A stretch of 64,000 nucleotides of DNA from Aquisalimonas sp. (GCA_007126095.1 SLBZ01000015.1:1-64000), one strand, 5' to 3'. Positions 18,739 through 30,431 are shown, counted from the stretch's first letter. A program made the numbers and translations. The notes: generated from the sequence alone by a model not told the origin.

Positions 18739-19815
18739 ATGACCGCTGAGCACCGCAAGATCCTGCACGTGGACATGGACGCGTTCTATGCGTCTGTGGA
18801 ACAGCGTGACGACACCAGCCTGCGCGGTCGCGCCGTGGTGGTCGGCGGCTCGCCCGACGGCCGGGGTGTCGTAGCGGCGGCCAGCTACGAGGCCCGGCGC
18901 TACGGCATCCACTCCGCCATGCCCGCGGCACGGGCGATCCGGCTGTGCCCGGACGCGGTGTTCATCCGTCCGCGGTTCGATGTCTACCGCGCCATCTCCC
19001 GGCAGATCCGCGCCATCTTTCTCGACTACACGGCGCTGGTGGAGCCGTTGTCGCTGGACGAGGCGTACCTGGATGTCACCGACACCCCCGGTTTCGAGGG
19101 CTCGGCGACCCGGGTGGCCCACACCATTCGCGCCAGAGTGCGCGAGGAGACCGGGCTCACCTGTTCGGCTGGTGTCTCCTACAACAAGTTTCTGGCGAAG
19201 CAGGCATCGGATCTGGATAAACCGGACGGCCTCACGGTCATCACCCCGGATCAGGGTGCCGCGTTCGTGGCCGACCTTCCGGTGGGTCGGTTTCACGGTG
19301 TCGGCCGCGCCACCGAGGCGCGCATGCACGGGCTGGGCATTCACACCGGGGCCGATCTGCGCCAGTGGGATCTGGTGGCGCTGCAGCAGGCGTTCGGCAA
19401 GCGGGCGCCGTTCTACTACGGCATCGCCAGGGGGATCGACGAGCGCCCGGTGCAGCCGGTGCGCGAGCGCAAGTCCGTGGGGTCGGAGACCACCTTCCGC
19501 CGGGACCTCGCCGCACGCGCGGACATGCTTGCGGCGCTGGAGCCCCTGGCCGCCAAGGTTGCCGCAAGCCTCGCAGAGAAGGGGCTGCAGGCGCGCACGC
19601 TGACGCTCAAGGTGAAGTACGCCGATTTCGAGCTGATCACCCGCCGGCGTACCGGCCGGTCGCCCATGCGTGAGGCCGCCGACATGCTGCCGGTGCTGGA
19701 TGTGCTGCTGGAGGAAACCGATGTGGACCGCCGCGCGGTGCGCCTGCTGGGCGTGACGGCGTCGGGGTTGGAGGCACGGGATCTGGAGGCGGGCCGTCAG
19801 ATGGCCTTGCTATAG
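18739..19815 (+). CDS. dinB: DNA polymerase IV
   Basis: A 358-residue Y-family translesion polymerase. Catalytic acidic residues are visible in HVDMDAFYASVEQ (about residues 10-22) and LSLDEAYLDVT (about 104-114). The steric-gate region is in FYASVEQR and the thumb HhH in GRFHGVGRATEARMHGLG. The little-finger domain follows (KSVGSETTFRRDL onward). It lacks an obvious C-terminal beta-clamp peptide, although the end (EAGRQMALL) is hydrophobic and could serve. No LexA box was seen upstream. Confidence 0.95.
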   Translation: MTAEHRKILHVDMDAFYASVEQRDDTSLRGRAVVVGGSPDGRGVVAAASYEARRYGIHSAMPAARAIRLCPDAVFIRPRFDVYRAISRQIRAIFLDYTALVEPLSLDEAYLDVTDTPGFEGSATRVAHTIRARVREETGLTCSAGVSYNKFLAKQASDLDKPDGLTVITPDQGAAFVADLPVGRFHGVGRATEARMHGLGIHTGADLRQWDLVALQQAFGKRAPFYYGIARGIDERPVQPVRERKSVGSETTFRRDLAARADMLAALEPLAAKVAASLAEKGLQARTLTLKVKYADFELITRRRTGRSPMREAADMLPVLDVLLEETDVDRRAVRLLGVTASGLEARDLEAGRQMALL

Positions 19816-19825
19816 CGCCGATTGC

Positions 19826-20062
19826 CTACAGCGGCCGGAAACCGCAGATCCGGTCAAGCCGGATCTCCAGGGGCCGTCCGGCGCTGCGCTGCGCGATCAG
19901 GTACTCCTCCTGGGCGCGGATGCGCAGGTCAACCGGCAACAGCGGCTCCACATGCCAGCGCCCGTCCGGGCTCTGCCAGCCCACACGCAGCCGTACACCC
20001 TGCACGATGGCAATCTCCAGGGCCGCATACGTCTCGCATCCGATGGGGTGGTAGTCGCTCAT
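19826..20062 (-). CDS. rof: Rho-binding antiterminator (Rof/YaeO family)
   Basis: A 78-residue protein whose opening DYHPIGCETYAALEIAI matches the Rof start (YxPIxCxxxDxLE) and which continues as an Sm-like beta fold ending RLDRICGFRPL. Rof binds Rho and blocks RNA loading, reducing termination. Convergent with dinB. The family call rests on the start motif and length and should be confirmed by a profile search. Confidence 0.7.
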   Translation of the reverse strand: MSDYHPIGCETYAALEIAIVQGVRLRVGWQSPDGRWHVEPLLPVDLRIRAQEEYLIAQRSAGRPLEIRLDRICGFRPL

Positions 20063-20100
20063 ATCCAGTTATATAAACCCGGAGCGCGGATCCGTCCATG

Positions 20101-20289
20101 TCACTCGTCATCCCGGAGCACGGTAACATCGGCGAGCTCGCCACTGGCGTCCACGGCGACCACGAACTCGATGGGCTGACAGCAGACCTGGCAGTCCTCG
20201 ATGTAACGCTGTTCGCCTTCGGAGTAGTCCACCAGCGTGGTGAAGGGCTCGCCGCAGTAGGGGCAGTCGACGGTGGTCTCGGTGATCAT
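20101..20289 (-). CDS. CPXCG-motif cysteine-rich protein
   Basis: A 62-residue acidic protein with CPYCG near residues 9-13 and a second Cys pair in EDCQVCCQPIEF, expected to bind one zinc. It matches the family called CPXCG-motif cysteine-rich proteins, common in gammaproteobacteria and of unknown role. Its start overlaps the hemW stop by four bases, so the two are coupled. Confidence 0.85.
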   Translation of the reverse strand: MITETTVDCPYCGEPFTTLVDYSEGEQRYIEDCQVCCQPIEFVVAVDASGELADVTVLRDDE

Positions 20290-21443
20290 GGCGTCTCCGG
20301 CAGAAAGCGCTGCAGCAGGGAGTCCAGATACATGTGGCCCGCATGGGTGGTCCGCACGCGGTCGTCATCCCGTTCCAGCAGGCCGTCGTCCACGGCGCGC
20401 TGGATCCGGTCCGCAATGGCCGCGGCGGGCAGCCCGGTGCGGGCCGTGAACAGGGACAGGCTGAAGCCTTCGTCCAGTCGCAGTGCGTTCATGAGGAACT
20501 CCAGCGGACGGTCCGCCGCGGGCACGTCGGTGCACTCCGCGTCGGCGCGTCCCTCGCGCGCGCGCGCCATGTACAAGGCCGGCACCCGCACCTTGCGGTA
20601 GCGGCTGATGCGTCCGTCGTGGGAACAGCTCACCTTGCCGTGGCCGCCGGCGCCGATGGCAAGGTAGTCGCCGAAGCGCCAGTAGTTCAGGTTGTGCCGG
20701 CAGGCGTGGCCGGGTCGTCCCCAGGCCGAGACCTCGTAGCGCTGCAGGCCGTGTCCGCTCAGATGGGCGCTGCACGCCTGCTGCATGGTCCAGGCCGTCT
20801 CCTCGTCGGGCAGCGCCGGCGGGCGGGAGTAGAACACGGTGTTGGGTTCGATGGTGAGCTGGTAGTGGGAGATGTGCGGGGCGCCGAGCCGCAGGGCTTC
20901 ATCGATGTCCGCCATGGCGCCGGCGTGATCCTGCCCGGGCAGGGCGAACATGAGGTCCACGTTGAAGGTCTCGAAACCGGCTTCGTGGGCGGCGTCCACC
21001 GCACGGCGGGCGTCGTCCGGGCCGTGGATACGTCCAAGTGCCTGCAGGCGGGCATCGTCGAAACTCTGCACGCCGATGGACAGCCGGTTCACCCCGGCGG
21101 CGCGGAACCCGGCGAAGCGCCCCTGCTCCAGCGTTCCCGGGTTGGCTTCAAGGGTGATCTCGGCGTCGGCGGCGAGGTGGTCACCCAGCCACTCCAGCAC
21201 GGTGCCGATGGCGTCGGCCGGAAACAGGCTGGGCGTGCCGCCACCGATGAACACGGTCTCGATGCGCCGGCCCTGCGCGCGCTCCAGCTCACTGTTCAGA
21301 TCCGCACGCAGGGCCGCCAGATAGTCGTCCACGGGCAGCTGGTCGGGGGCGGTGTGGGAATTGAAGTCGCAGTAGGGGCACTTGCGCACGCACCAGGGCA
21401 GGTGCACGTAAAGGCCCAGCGGTGGTGTTGCCAGTGTGCTCAT
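20286..21443 (-). CDS. hemW: Radical SAM heme chaperone HemW
   Basis: A 385-residue radical SAM protein, formerly called oxygen-independent coproporphyrinogen oxidase-like. The 4Fe-4S cluster motif is in WCVRKCPYCDFNSH (about residues 17-30). SAM-binding blocks include TVFIGGGTPSLF and the VNRLSIGVQSFDD segment. It has the C-terminal HemW domain (FLMNALRLDEGFSL). HemW binds heme and delivers it to respiratory proteins, which fits a genome with a heme-copper oxidase operon. It is followed by the CPXCG gene; rdgB and rph lie upstream on the same strand. Confidence 0.92.
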   Translation of the reverse strand: MSTLATPPLGLYVHLPWCVRKCPYCDFNSHTAPDQLPVDDYLAALRADLNSELERAQGRRIETVFIGGGTPSLFPADAIGTVLEWLGDHLAADAEITLEANPGTLEQGRFAGFRAAGVNRLSIGVQSFDDARLQALGRIHGPDDARRAVDAAHEAGFETFNVDLMFALPGQDHAGAMADIDEALRLGAPHISHYQLTIEPNTVFYSRPPALPDEETAWTMQQACSAHLSGHGLQRYEVSAWGRPGHACRHNLNYWRFGDYLAIGAGGHGKVSCSHDGRISRYRKVRVPALYMARAREGRADAECTDVPAADRPLEFLMNALRLDEGFSLSLFTARTGLPAAAIADRIQRAVDDGLLERDDDRVRTTHAGHMYLDSLLQRFLPETP

Positions 21444-21488
21444 GATGACCCGCTTCCGGTGCGGCGACCGGCGACGGTCGTCCCCGGC

Positions 21489-22082
21489 TCAGCCGTTGTC
21501 CAGTGCGGCCAGTAACGCCCGCAGTGCCTGTCCGCGGTGGCTCAGGCGGTTCTTTGTCTCCGGTGGCAGCTCCGCGGCGCTGCAGGCCTCCGCCGGAACC
21601 CAGAACACCGGGTCGTAGCCGAAGCCGCCCGCGCCGCGTGGGGCGTCCAGAATACGGCCTTCCCAGACGCCCTGGCAGATCAGCGGCGCCGGATCCTCGG
21701 CATGCCGTAGATAGACCATGACGCAGCGGAATCGTGCCGTGCGCTCCGCGTCCGGCACACCGGCGAGCTCACCCAGCAGCAGGCTGTTGTTGGCGGCGTC
21801 GTCGCCGTGCTCGCCGGCGTAGCGTGACGAGTAGATGCCCGGTTCGCCGTGGAGCGCGTCCACTTCCAGGCCGGAGTCGTCGGCGATTGCCGGCAGGCTG
21901 GTGTGGTGGCAGGCGTTGCGCGCCTTGATGAGGGCGTTCTCCACGAACGTGAGCCCGGTCTCCTCCGCTTCCGGAACCAGATACTCCGACTGCGGGATCA
22001 CCGTGTGACCGGTGGGCCGCAGCAGTTCCGCGACCTCCGCCACCTTGCCCGCGTTGTTGCTGGCGAACACCGTGCGCTGCAT
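21489..22082 (-). CDS. rdgB: XTP/dITP pyrophosphatase
   Basis: A 197-residue house-cleaning enzyme that removes non-canonical purine triphosphates (XTP, dITP) and so prevents mutagenic incorporation. The signature FASNNAGKVAEV is at the N-terminus. ADDSGLEVDAL carries catalytic/metal residues, and GGFGYDPVFW and SHRGQALR bind the nucleotide. Length is normal. Its ATG overlaps the rph stop by one base (TAATG), so rph-rdgB is a coupled pair. Confidence 0.96.
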   Translation of the reverse strand: MQRTVFASNNAGKVAEVAELLRPTGHTVIPQSEYLVPEAEETGLTFVENALIKARNACHHTSLPAIADDSGLEVDALHGEPGIYSSRYAGEHGDDAANNSLLLGELAGVPDAERTARFRCVMVYLRHAEDPAPLICQGVWEGRILDAPRGAGGFGYDPVFWVPAEACSAAELPPETKNRLSHRGQALRALLAALDNG

Positions 22083-22801
22083 TACGACGCCTCCAGGGCC
22101 TCGCGCTGGCGGCGGATCAGTTCGGCGATGCCGTTCTCCGCCAGGGTGGTCATGGCGTCCAGCTCATCCCGGCGGAAGGCATGGCCCTCGGCGGTTCCCT
22201 GGACCTCGATGAAGGCGCCGGCGTCGTTCATGACCACGTTCATGTCCGTTTCCGCCTCCGAGTCCTCAGGGTAGTCCAGATCCAGCACGGGGACGCCCCG
22301 GTAGATGCCCACGGAGACCGACGCGACCTGCCCGTGCAGCGGGCTGCGCTTGAGCTGTCCCCGCTCCATGAGCGTGGAAACGGCATCGGCCAGCGCCACG
22401 TAGCCGCCGGTGATGGAGGCCGTGCGCGTGCCGCCGTCGGCCTGGAGCACGTCGCAGTCGATGACCACCGCGCGCTCACCCAGCGCCTCCATGTCGATCG
22501 CAGCGCGCAGGGAGCGGCCGATAAGACGCTGGATCTCCACTGTCCGGCCCTGCTGTTTGCCGCGCGCCGCCTCGCGGCCCATGCGCGAGCCGGTGGAGCG
22601 GGGCAGCATGCCGTATTCCGCCGTGACCCAGCCGCGGCCCTTGCCGCGCAGGAAGCCGGGCACACTCTCTTCCACAGAGGCGGTGCACAGCACGCGCGTG
22701 TCGCCGAACTCCACCAGCACCGAGCCTTCGGCATGCTTGGTGAATCGGCGTGTCAGGCGGATGGTGCGCAGTTCGTCGGGCTGGCGGCCACTGGGGCGCA
22801 T
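22082..22801 (-). CDS. rph: Ribonuclease PH
   Basis: A 239-residue phosphorolytic 3'-5' exoribonuclease that trims tRNA 3' ends. Typical blocks are present: [20 protein letters not shown] at the start, the phosphate-binding [17 protein letters not shown] and [20 protein letters not shown]. The ATG at 22801 has GGAGG about 7 bases upstream and gives the normal length. It faces yicC across a roughly 200-bp divergent region, an arrangement shared with many proteobacteria. Confidence 0.96.
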   Translation of the reverse strand: MRPSGRQPDELRTIRLTRRFTKHAEGSVLVEFGDTRVLCTASVEESVPGFLRGKGRGWVTAEYGMLPRSTGSRMGREAARGKQQGRTVEIQRLIGRSLRAAIDMEALGERAVVIDCDVLQADGGTRTASITGGYVALADAVSTLMERGQLKRSPLHGQVASVSVGIYRGVPVLDLDYPEDSEAETDMNVVMNDAGAFIEVQGTAEGHAFRRDELDAMTTLAENGIAELIRRQREALEAS

Positions 22802-22999
22802 GGCGGAACCTCCGGGGTGTTGAATCTGGGGCGCAGAGGGTAACACACCCCCGGTTGCGCGTGCGGGGCGATGCCGCCTCCCGCGCCGCGGGTGGCGGTT
22901 TTGCGCGGCCGCGAGAATGCGTAAGATACCAGTCTTCCGAGAGGGCGAATCACCGCTCCATCCTGCCAGTCAGCAACAGGGCCACAGGGAGAAGGCGCC

Positions 23000-24488
<1,489 letters not shown>

Positions 24489-24638
24489 GTGCCGTTTCCC
24501 GCTCGCCCGCCCCGGGTCGGAGACCGCCTTGGCACCGCATCGGTGCATGGTGCGATCATTCATGGTGCGGGGCATCACACTTGCCCCGTGTTTCAGGTAC
24601 ACTTAGACCAGTAGCTATCTGTCTCAAGGAGTTTTTTA

Positions 24639-24902
24639 ATGGCACGCGTTACCGTCGAGGACTGCCTCGAAAACGTTGATAACCGTTTCGAACTGGTTCT
24701 GGTGGCCACCAAGCGGGCACGGCAGCTGTCGAACGGGCTGGAACCGCGCGTCCCGCTCGAGAACGACAAGCCCACCGTGCTTGCGCTGCGCGAAATCGCG
24801 GGCGCCCATGTGGGCCCCTCCATCCTGGAGGAGGATCTGGAAACGGAGTATCAGGTCGCGGCCGAAACCCAGCCCACTCCGGAGACGCCGGACGAGACCT
24901 GA
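24639..24902 (+). CDS. rpoZ: RNA polymerase omega subunit
   Basis: An 87-residue subunit that stabilises beta-prime and helps form a ppGpp site on RNA polymerase. The conserved start [19 protein letters not shown] and KRARQL are present. The C-terminal half is acidic. AAGGAG lies close upstream of the ATG. It is next to spoT, the usual pairing with the ppGpp enzyme. Confidence 0.97.
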   Translation: MARVTVEDCLENVDNRFELVLVATKRARQLSNGLEPRVPLENDKPTVLALREIAGAHVGPSILEEDLETEYQVAAETQPTPETPDET

Positions 24903-24910
24903 GGTGATGC

Positions 24911-27085
24911 TTGGCCCGTGTAGACCCGCTGACGGAGGCCGATGAGCCAACCGGCGCTGATCCGAATCACCGGATCAGCGAGCTGTGTTCGTTGCTCGAG
25001 ACCTATCTCGAGCCCGAGCACGTGCAGACGGTTTATCGCGCCTACCGGTTCGGGGCCAGCGCGCACGAGGGCCAGCGGCGGCTCTCCGGCGAGCCGTACA
25101 TCACCCACCCCGTGGCAGTGGCCAAGGTGCTGGCAGAGATGCGGCTGGATTACCAGAGCATCGTCGCCGCCATCCTGCACGACGTCATCGAAGACACCCC
25201 CACCGCCAAGGAGCAGATCGCGTCGGAGTTCGGCGAGGAAGTCGCCGAGATCGTCGACGGGGTCTCCAAGCTCACGCAGATCCACTTCGAGAGCAAGGCG
25301 GAGGCCCAGGCGGCCAATTTCCGCAAGATGATGATGGCCATGTCCCGGGATATCCGGGTCATCATCATCAAGCTGGCCGACCGCCTCCACAACATGCGCA
25401 CGGTCTGGGTCATGCCGCCGTACAAACGGCGCCGCATTGCCCGCGAAACCCTCGACATCTATGCGCCCATCGCCAACCGGCTGGGGATCAACAACGTCCG
25501 CATCGAGCTCGAGGATCTGTGCTTCGCGGCCATCCACCCCATGCGCTGCCGGGTCATCAAGGCCCAGGTCCGCAAGGCGCGGCGCAATCAGAAGAAGCTG
25601 GTGGCCAAGGTCAATGACGCGCTCCAGGAGCGCCTGGCCGGCATGGGTATCGACGCCCAGGTTCAGGGGCGGGAGAAGCACCTCTACAGCATCTACCAGA
25701 AGATGCATGGCCACGGGGAGCGCAAGGGGTTCAACGCCGTCTTCGACGTCTACGGCTTCCGCGTGGTGGTTGACTCGGTGGATGAATGCTACCGCGTACT
25801 GGGTGCGATGCACGGTCTCTACAAGCCGATGCCCGGGCACTTCAAGGACTACATCGCCATCCCCAAGAGCAACGGATATCAGTCTCTGCACACCATGCTC
25901 TGGGGCCCCAGGGGCATCCAGATCGAGGTGCAGATCCGCACCGGCGAGATGCACCGGGTTGCGGAGATGGGCGTGGCGGCACACTGGATGTACAAGATTG
26001 GCGGGGCCAAGGAGAACACGGCCCAGAGCAGGGCGCGGGAGTGGGTCAAGGATCTGCTGGAGATGCAGAAGAACGCCGGCAACCCACTGGAGTTCATCGA
26101 GAACGTCAAGGTGGACCTGTTCCCGGACGAAGTCTACGTCTTCACCCCCAGCGGCGACATCATGGAAATGCCGCGGGGGGCGACGCTGGTGGACTTCGCC
26201 TACGCCGTGCACTCGGACATCGGTGACACCTGCCTCGCCGCCAAGGTGGACAAGCGCCTTGCGCCGCTGCGCACGCAACTCGAGACCGGGCAGACCATCG
26301 ACATCATCACTGCGCCGGGTGCGCGCCCCAATCCCGCCTGGCTGGACTTCGTGGTCACCGCCAAGGCGCGCTCCGCCATCCGGCACTCGCTCAAGAATCT
26401 GCGCCACGAGGAGGCCACCAGCCTGGGCCGCAGATTGCTCGAGCAGGCGTTGCAGAGCCTGGCCCTGGACCTGGATCAGCTGCCCGCCGAGCAGGTGGAG
26501 CAGGGCCTGGAGGCCCAGGGCTTCGAGACCCTGGAAGGGCTGCTGGAGAACATCGGCCTCGGGCGGCGCATGCCCTGGCTGGCGGCCCGCCATCTGGCCG
26601 GGCTCTCGGAAGAGCTGGTGGAGTCGGAAACCGACGATCTGCAGCGACTCACCATCCGCGGCACCGAAGGCGCGGTGGTCACCTTCGCGCGCTGCTGCAA
26701 TCCCATCCCCGGCGACCCGATCATCGGCTTTGCCAGTTCCGGGCGCGGGATGGTGATCCACCTGCAGGACTGCAACAACCTGCAGGAGTACCGCAAGCAC
26801 CCGGAGAAGTGGCTGGATGTCCAGTGGGAAGCGGACATCCAGCGGGAATTCCAGGTGCCGGTGCGCGTGGACGTGGTGAACGAACGCGGTGTGCTCGCCG
26901 AGGTGGCGTCCACTATCTCCGACAGCGAAGGCAATATCCTCAACGTCTCGGTGGACGAGCGTGACGGCATGATTGCCACCATCAACTTCAGTATCGCCGT
27001 TCAGGGACGCCGGCACCTCGCGCGTATCATGCGCCGCCTGCGTGTACTGAACAGCGTGCTGCGCATCAACCGCGTCAAGGGCTGA
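24911..27085 (+). CDS. spoT: Bifunctional (p)ppGpp synthetase/hydrolase
   Basis: A 724-residue stringent-response enzyme. The N-terminal HD hydrolase domain has HPVAVAKVLAEMRLDY and ILHDVIEDT (about residues 60-100). The synthetase domain has GREKHLYSIYQKM and FKDYIAIPKSNGYQSLHT (about 250-330). The basic FKD loop is the bifunctional rather than the RelA-type acidic form. A TGS domain (about 400-460, VYVFTPSGDIMEMPRGATLVDFAYAVH), a zinc-finger/helical region with CCNPIPGDPI, and a C-terminal ACT domain (about 650-720) follow. The start is a TTG at 24911 with GAGGTGA just upstream; no other in-frame start fits. It follows rpoZ by 8 bases. Confidence 0.95.
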   Translation: MARVDPLTEADEPTGADPNHRISELCSLLETYLEPEHVQTVYRAYRFGASAHEGQRRLSGEPYITHPVAVAKVLAEMRLDYQSIVAAILHDVIEDTPTAKEQIASEFGEEVAEIVDGVSKLTQIHFESKAEAQAANFRKMMMAMSRDIRVIIIKLADRLHNMRTVWVMPPYKRRRIARETLDIYAPIANRLGINNVRIELEDLCFAAIHPMRCRVIKAQVRKARRNQKKLVAKVNDALQERLAGMGIDAQVQGREKHLYSIYQKMHGHGERKGFNAVFDVYGFRVVVDSVDECYRVLGAMHGLYKPMPGHFKDYIAIPKSNGYQSLHTMLWGPRGIQIEVQIRTGEMHRVAEMGVAAHWMYKIGGAKENTAQSRAREWVKDLLEMQKNAGNPLEFIENVKVDLFPDEVYVFTPSGDIMEMPRGATLVDFAYAVHSDIGDTCLAAKVDKRLAPLRTQLETGQTIDIITAPGARPNPAWLDFVVTAKARSAIRHSLKNLRHEEATSLGRRLLEQALQSLALDLDQLPAEQVEQGLEAQGFETLEGLLENIGLGRRMPWLAARHLAGLSEELVESETDDLQRLTIRGTEGAVVTFARCCNPIPGDPIIGFASSGRGMVIHLQDCNNLQEYRKHPEKWLDVQWEADIQREFQVPVRVDVVNERGVLAEVASTISDSEGNILNVSVDERDGMIATINFSIAVQGRRHLARIMRRLRVLNSVLRINRVKG

Positions 27086-27134
27086 GAGGCTTGCCGCACC
27101 TCCCACGGACGGGAAGCAGCAACAGGATTACATC

Positions 27135-28823
27135 ATGAAGGACTGGCTCATGCGCAAGGACGTGCTGTGGGGCGCCGGGATGGCCGCCTTGCTGGTCGCC
27201 TACCTGGCATTCGGTGACACCGCCGACCCCTGTCGTGACGATCCGGTGCCCCTGGCGGCAGCGGCCGGGCAGGGCGATGCCGCGATCTCCGAAGGCAAGC
27301 AGATCACGGTGGCCGGTGTCGTTACCGGCGCCTTCCTGGGGCGGGACGCCTTGAACGGGTTCTTCATGGCGGCCCCTGACGGCCAGGCGCCCGGGGCGTT
27401 GTTTGTCTATGCGCCTGCGCTCGACGACGCGCAGCGGGAGCGTGTCCGCCCGGGACACCTGCTACGGGTGACGGGCACCACCGACCGCTTTCACGGTCGC
27501 CCGCAGATCGGTTATGTGGATGCCGTGTACCAGTGTGGCGCGCCCGGCCTGCCGGAGCCGGAGCCGCTGGAGCTGCCGCTCGCCGAGGCTGACCGCGACC
27601 GGTTCGAGGGGCGTCTGGTTCGCTATCCCGGCACGCTCACGGTGATCGACAATTACCACCTCGGCCGCCACGGCACCCTTGATCTGGCCCCGGAACGGCT
27701 GATCCGCCGCCGCAGCGACGACCAGCCGGCAAAGCGTCTCCTCCTGGACGACGGTAGCTACCAGGCCGAGCCCGACCCGGTGCCGTATCTGGACGATGCC
27801 AGCGGTACGCGGCGCGCCGGAGATCGCGTGCATGCACCGACCGGGGTGCTGACGTTCGCTTTTGACCGCTGGCGGCTGCACCCGGTGGAACCGCCCCGGT
27901 TCACAGAGGAGAACCCTCGGCCACAGAGACCGGACTCCATTGCCGGCGACGTGCGCGCGGCGGCGTTCAATGTCGAGAACTACTTTCTCACCCTTGGCGA
28001 GCGGGGTGCTGCCGATGCCCGTGAGCTGGAGCGCCAGCGCGCGCGGTTGCAGGCGGCGCTGGAGGGGCTCGACGCCGACCTGCTGGCACTGGTGGAACTC
28101 GAGAATGATGCGGCGGCCGCGGACGACCTTGCTGAGCGGGCCTCCGCGGCCCTGGATGGCCCGGAGTACCGCGCCGTCACCGGCGGGGAGACGGGCACCG
28201 ATGCGATCAAGGTGGGATTCGCGTACCGCCCGGACCGTCTGACGCTGCTTGAAGGGCCGTTCCGGGACACTGCGTCCGTGCATAACCGGCCACCTCAGGC
28301 TGCGGTGTTCCGCCCCGCGGACGGTGAGCCGCTGCTGGCGGTGGTGGTGCACTTCAAGGCCAAGGTCGGCTGTCCGGACACCGGTGACGTGGATCGTGGC
28401 CAGGGCTGCTGGAATCGTCTGCGTACGCGTCAGGCCGAAGCGCTGCTGGATTTTGTCGCGCGCAAGGTGGCCCGCACGGGCGTCGATGACGTGCTGCTGC
28501 TCGGCGATTTCAACAGCTACGCCGCCGAGGATCCCGTGCGCCGGCTGGGGGAGGCGGCCTACCTGAACCTGGTGGCGGATCGCCTGCCGCCGGAGGGGCA
28601 GTACAGCTACGTCTTCCGTGGCGGTGCCGGGACCCTGGACTACGCCTTCGCCACCGAATCCATGGCGGGGCGGGTGGCCGGGGCCACCATCTGGCACATC
28701 AATGCCGATGAGCCGCCGGTGTTCGGTTTCGACGGTCGCCTGGCGGGATCCCCGGCGGCCGACGGGCCTTACCGGGCGTCGGACCACGATCCGCTGCTGC
28801 TGGGCATCGATGCCTTGCGCTGA
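27135..28823 (+). CDS. Membrane-anchored endonuclease/exonuclease/phosphatase-family nuclease
   Basis: A 562-residue ExeM/NucH-like protein. An N-terminal membrane anchor or uncleaved signal spans about residues 10-26 (LWGAGMAALLVAYLAF). An OB-like domain follows (about 50-135, ITVAGVVTGAFLGRDALNGFFM). The C-terminal EEP catalytic domain (about 280-560) has FNVENYF, ALVELEND with the metal-binding Glu, LLGDFNSYAAEDP and ASDHDPLL with the catalytic Asp-His. Such enzymes degrade extracellular DNA in biofilm turnover or nutrient scavenging. Two Cys residues (CPDTG, QGCWN) could form a disulphide outside the cytoplasm. Exact substrate is not known. Confidence 0.85.
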   Translation: MKDWLMRKDVLWGAGMAALLVAYLAFGDTADPCRDDPVPLAAAAGQGDAAISEGKQITVAGVVTGAFLGRDALNGFFMAAPDGQAPGALFVYAPALDDAQRERVRPGHLLRVTGTTDRFHGRPQIGYVDAVYQCGAPGLPEPEPLELPLAEADRDRFEGRLVRYPGTLTVIDNYHLGRHGTLDLAPERLIRRRSDDQPAKRLLLDDGSYQAEPDPVPYLDDASGTRRAGDRVHAPTGVLTFAFDRWRLHPVEPPRFTEENPRPQRPDSIAGDVRAAAFNVENYFLTLGERGAADARELERQRARLQAALEGLDADLLALVELENDAAAADDLAERASAALDGPEYRAVTGGETGTDAIKVGFAYRPDRLTLLEGPFRDTASVHNRPPQAAVFRPADGEPLLAVVVHFKAKVGCPDTGDVDRGQGCWNRLRTRQAEALLDFVARKVARTGVDDVLLLGDFNSYAAEDPVRRLGEAAYLNLVADRLPPEGQYSYVFRGGAGTLDYAFATESMAGRVAGATIWHINADEPPVFGFDGRLAGSPAADGPYRASDHDPLLLGIDALR

Positions 28824-28874
28824 CGTACGGTGCCGAACTCCGCGGTTATGGTAGACTTTCCGGGCGTTGTCGTG

Positions 28875-29963
28875 ATGAAGCGTCATCAAGTGCCGACTCT
28901 GCGCGAAGAATCAGAACTAGACACCAGAGCAGCCGGGGTCCGCTTGCGCCTCCAGAATCGACACCTGAATTTCAACTACACGGCGCTGGTCTATGCGGTG
29001 GCCGGTGTACTGCTGATCCCCTTTTCGCTCTACCACGTGATGGTGGCGGACCCGCTCATGAGTGTGGCGGTGGGTGGTGCCGCGGTGGCGTTCATGATGC
29101 TGTCGGTCTGGATTTACCGGCGCGGGCATGTGGCGCCGCTGTTCAACGCCGTGGTCGTGGCGACGGCGATTACCGCTGTTCTGGTGTCCATCCACGAGCT
29201 GACCCTGGTGGGTGTCTACTGGGCCTATCCACTGGTGCTGGTGTTCTACCTACTCTACAGCTTCCGCATCGCCGCAGCGATCAATCTGGGGTTCCTGGTG
29301 GTGGTGACCCCGGTGCTGTTCATGGTCATGCCCATCGAACATGTCCTGCGCATCGTGTCCACGCTGTTGCTCACCAGCAGCTTCACGTTCCTGTTCGCCC
29401 ACAATCTCCAGCGCAGCGCCCGGGAACTGGAAGGCCTGGCCATGGAGGACCCGCTCTCGGGAGCCGGCAATCGCCGGCAGATGGAAAGCCGGCTGGATGA
29501 GGCGGTGTATCTCCGGGACCGCTACGGCCTGCCCTGTTCCCTGATTGTCCTGGATATCGACCATTTCAAGCGCATCAACGACACCCGTGGCCATCTGATG
29601 GGCGACGAAATCCTGGTGCAGCTCACGGAGCTGTTGCGTCATCGCCTGCGGCAGAGCGACCGCGTGTTTCGCTACGGTGGCGAGGAGTTCGTGGTCTCGC
29701 TGCCGTCAACCCGGGCTGGTGCCGCCACCCGTATCGCCGAGAAGCTGCGGGCGCGTGTTGCCTCCACCCGGTTTCCCGGCACCGACCAGCTCACGGTCTC
29801 CGCGGGCGTGGCCGAGCTGCGTTACGGGGAGACCCAGCGCGACTGGCTGCGGCGCGCAGACGCGGCCCTCTACGCGGCAAAGCTGGCCGGGCGCAACCGC
29901 GTCAACGTGGCCACGGCCGATACTACGTTCCCCGATGCGGCGTTGGGCAATCAGGCCGTGTGA
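28875..29963 (+). CDS. Membrane-bound diguanylate cyclase
   Basis: A 362-residue protein with about five or six membrane helices (about residues 35-190) and a C-terminal GGDEF domain that makes cyclic di-GMP. The catalytic motif reads GGEEF. The inhibitory site RxxD (RQSD) lies exactly five residues before it, so product feedback is expected. [15 protein letters not shown] and [18 protein letters not shown] are standard substrate-binding blocks. The start is uncertain: ATG at 28875 is used, with alternatives at 28848 (ATG) and 28830 (GTG), none with a strong ribosome site. No recognised sensor domain is present beyond the membrane helices. Confidence 0.88.
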   Translation: MKRHQVPTLREESELDTRAAGVRLRLQNRHLNFNYTALVYAVAGVLLIPFSLYHVMVADPLMSVAVGGAAVAFMMLSVWIYRRGHVAPLFNAVVVATAITAVLVSIHELTLVGVYWAYPLVLVFYLLYSFRIAAAINLGFLVVVTPVLFMVMPIEHVLRIVSTLLLTSSFTFLFAHNLQRSARELEGLAMEDPLSGAGNRRQMESRLDEAVYLRDRYGLPCSLIVLDIDHFKRINDTRGHLMGDEILVQLTELLRHRLRQSDRVFRYGGEEFVVSLPSTRAGAATRIAEKLRARVASTRFPGTDQLTVSAGVAELRYGETQRDWLRRADAALYAAKLAGRNRVNVATADTTFPDAALGNQAV

Positions 29964-30037
29964 CCGTAATGCAGCCCTTTCTGTTACCTTTGGCAGGGTT
30001 GATATCAACGCATTCCAACGAGGAGAGGACAAGCGCC

Positions 30038-30427
30038 ATGACGCGGGAAGTGATCCACACGGATCGGGCACCCTCGGCCATCGGGCCGTATTCGCAGGCC
30101 ATCCGGGTCGACAATACCGTTTATTTGTCCGGACAGATTCCCCTGGACCCGGAAAGCATGGATCTGGTCCGCGGTGACATCCGCGCCCAGGTGGAGCAGG
30201 TGTTCAACAACCTGCAGGCCGTCTGTGAAGCCGCGGGCGCCACTCTGGAGGACATCGTCAAGCTCAACATCTACCTCACCGATCTGGGCAACTTCGGCCT
30301 AGTCAACGAGATGATGGAAGAGCGGTTCAACGCCCCTTACCCGGCCCGGGCCGCTCTGGGCGTCGCCAGTCTGCCCAAGGGCGCCGGCGTCGAGATGGAC
30401 GCCATTCTGGTGCGCGACAAGGCCTGA
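30038..30427 (+). CDS. ridA: RidA family enamine/imine deaminase
   Basis: A 129-residue YjgF/YER057c/UK114 protein that hydrolyses reactive enamines and imines from PLP enzymes. Signature blocks are [27 protein letters not shown], a conserved Arg in [24 protein letters not shown], and the trimer interface. The ATG at 30038 has AGGAGAGG upstream. It stands before recG, an order seen in pseudomonads and relatives near spoT. Confidence 0.94.
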   Translation: MTREVIHTDRAPSAIGPYSQAIRVDNTVYLSGQIPLDPESMDLVRGDIRAQVEQVFNNLQAVCEAAGATLEDIVKLNIYLTDLGNFGLVNEMMEERFNAPYPARAALGVASLPKGAGVEMDAILVRDKA

Positions 30428-30431
30428 GCCC

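Noticed and set aside
24851..27106. A 751-codon minus-strand frame opposite spoT
   Set aside because: It mirrors spoT, has no recognisable domain and shows the His/Val/Gly-rich pattern of antisense frames in high-GC DNA.
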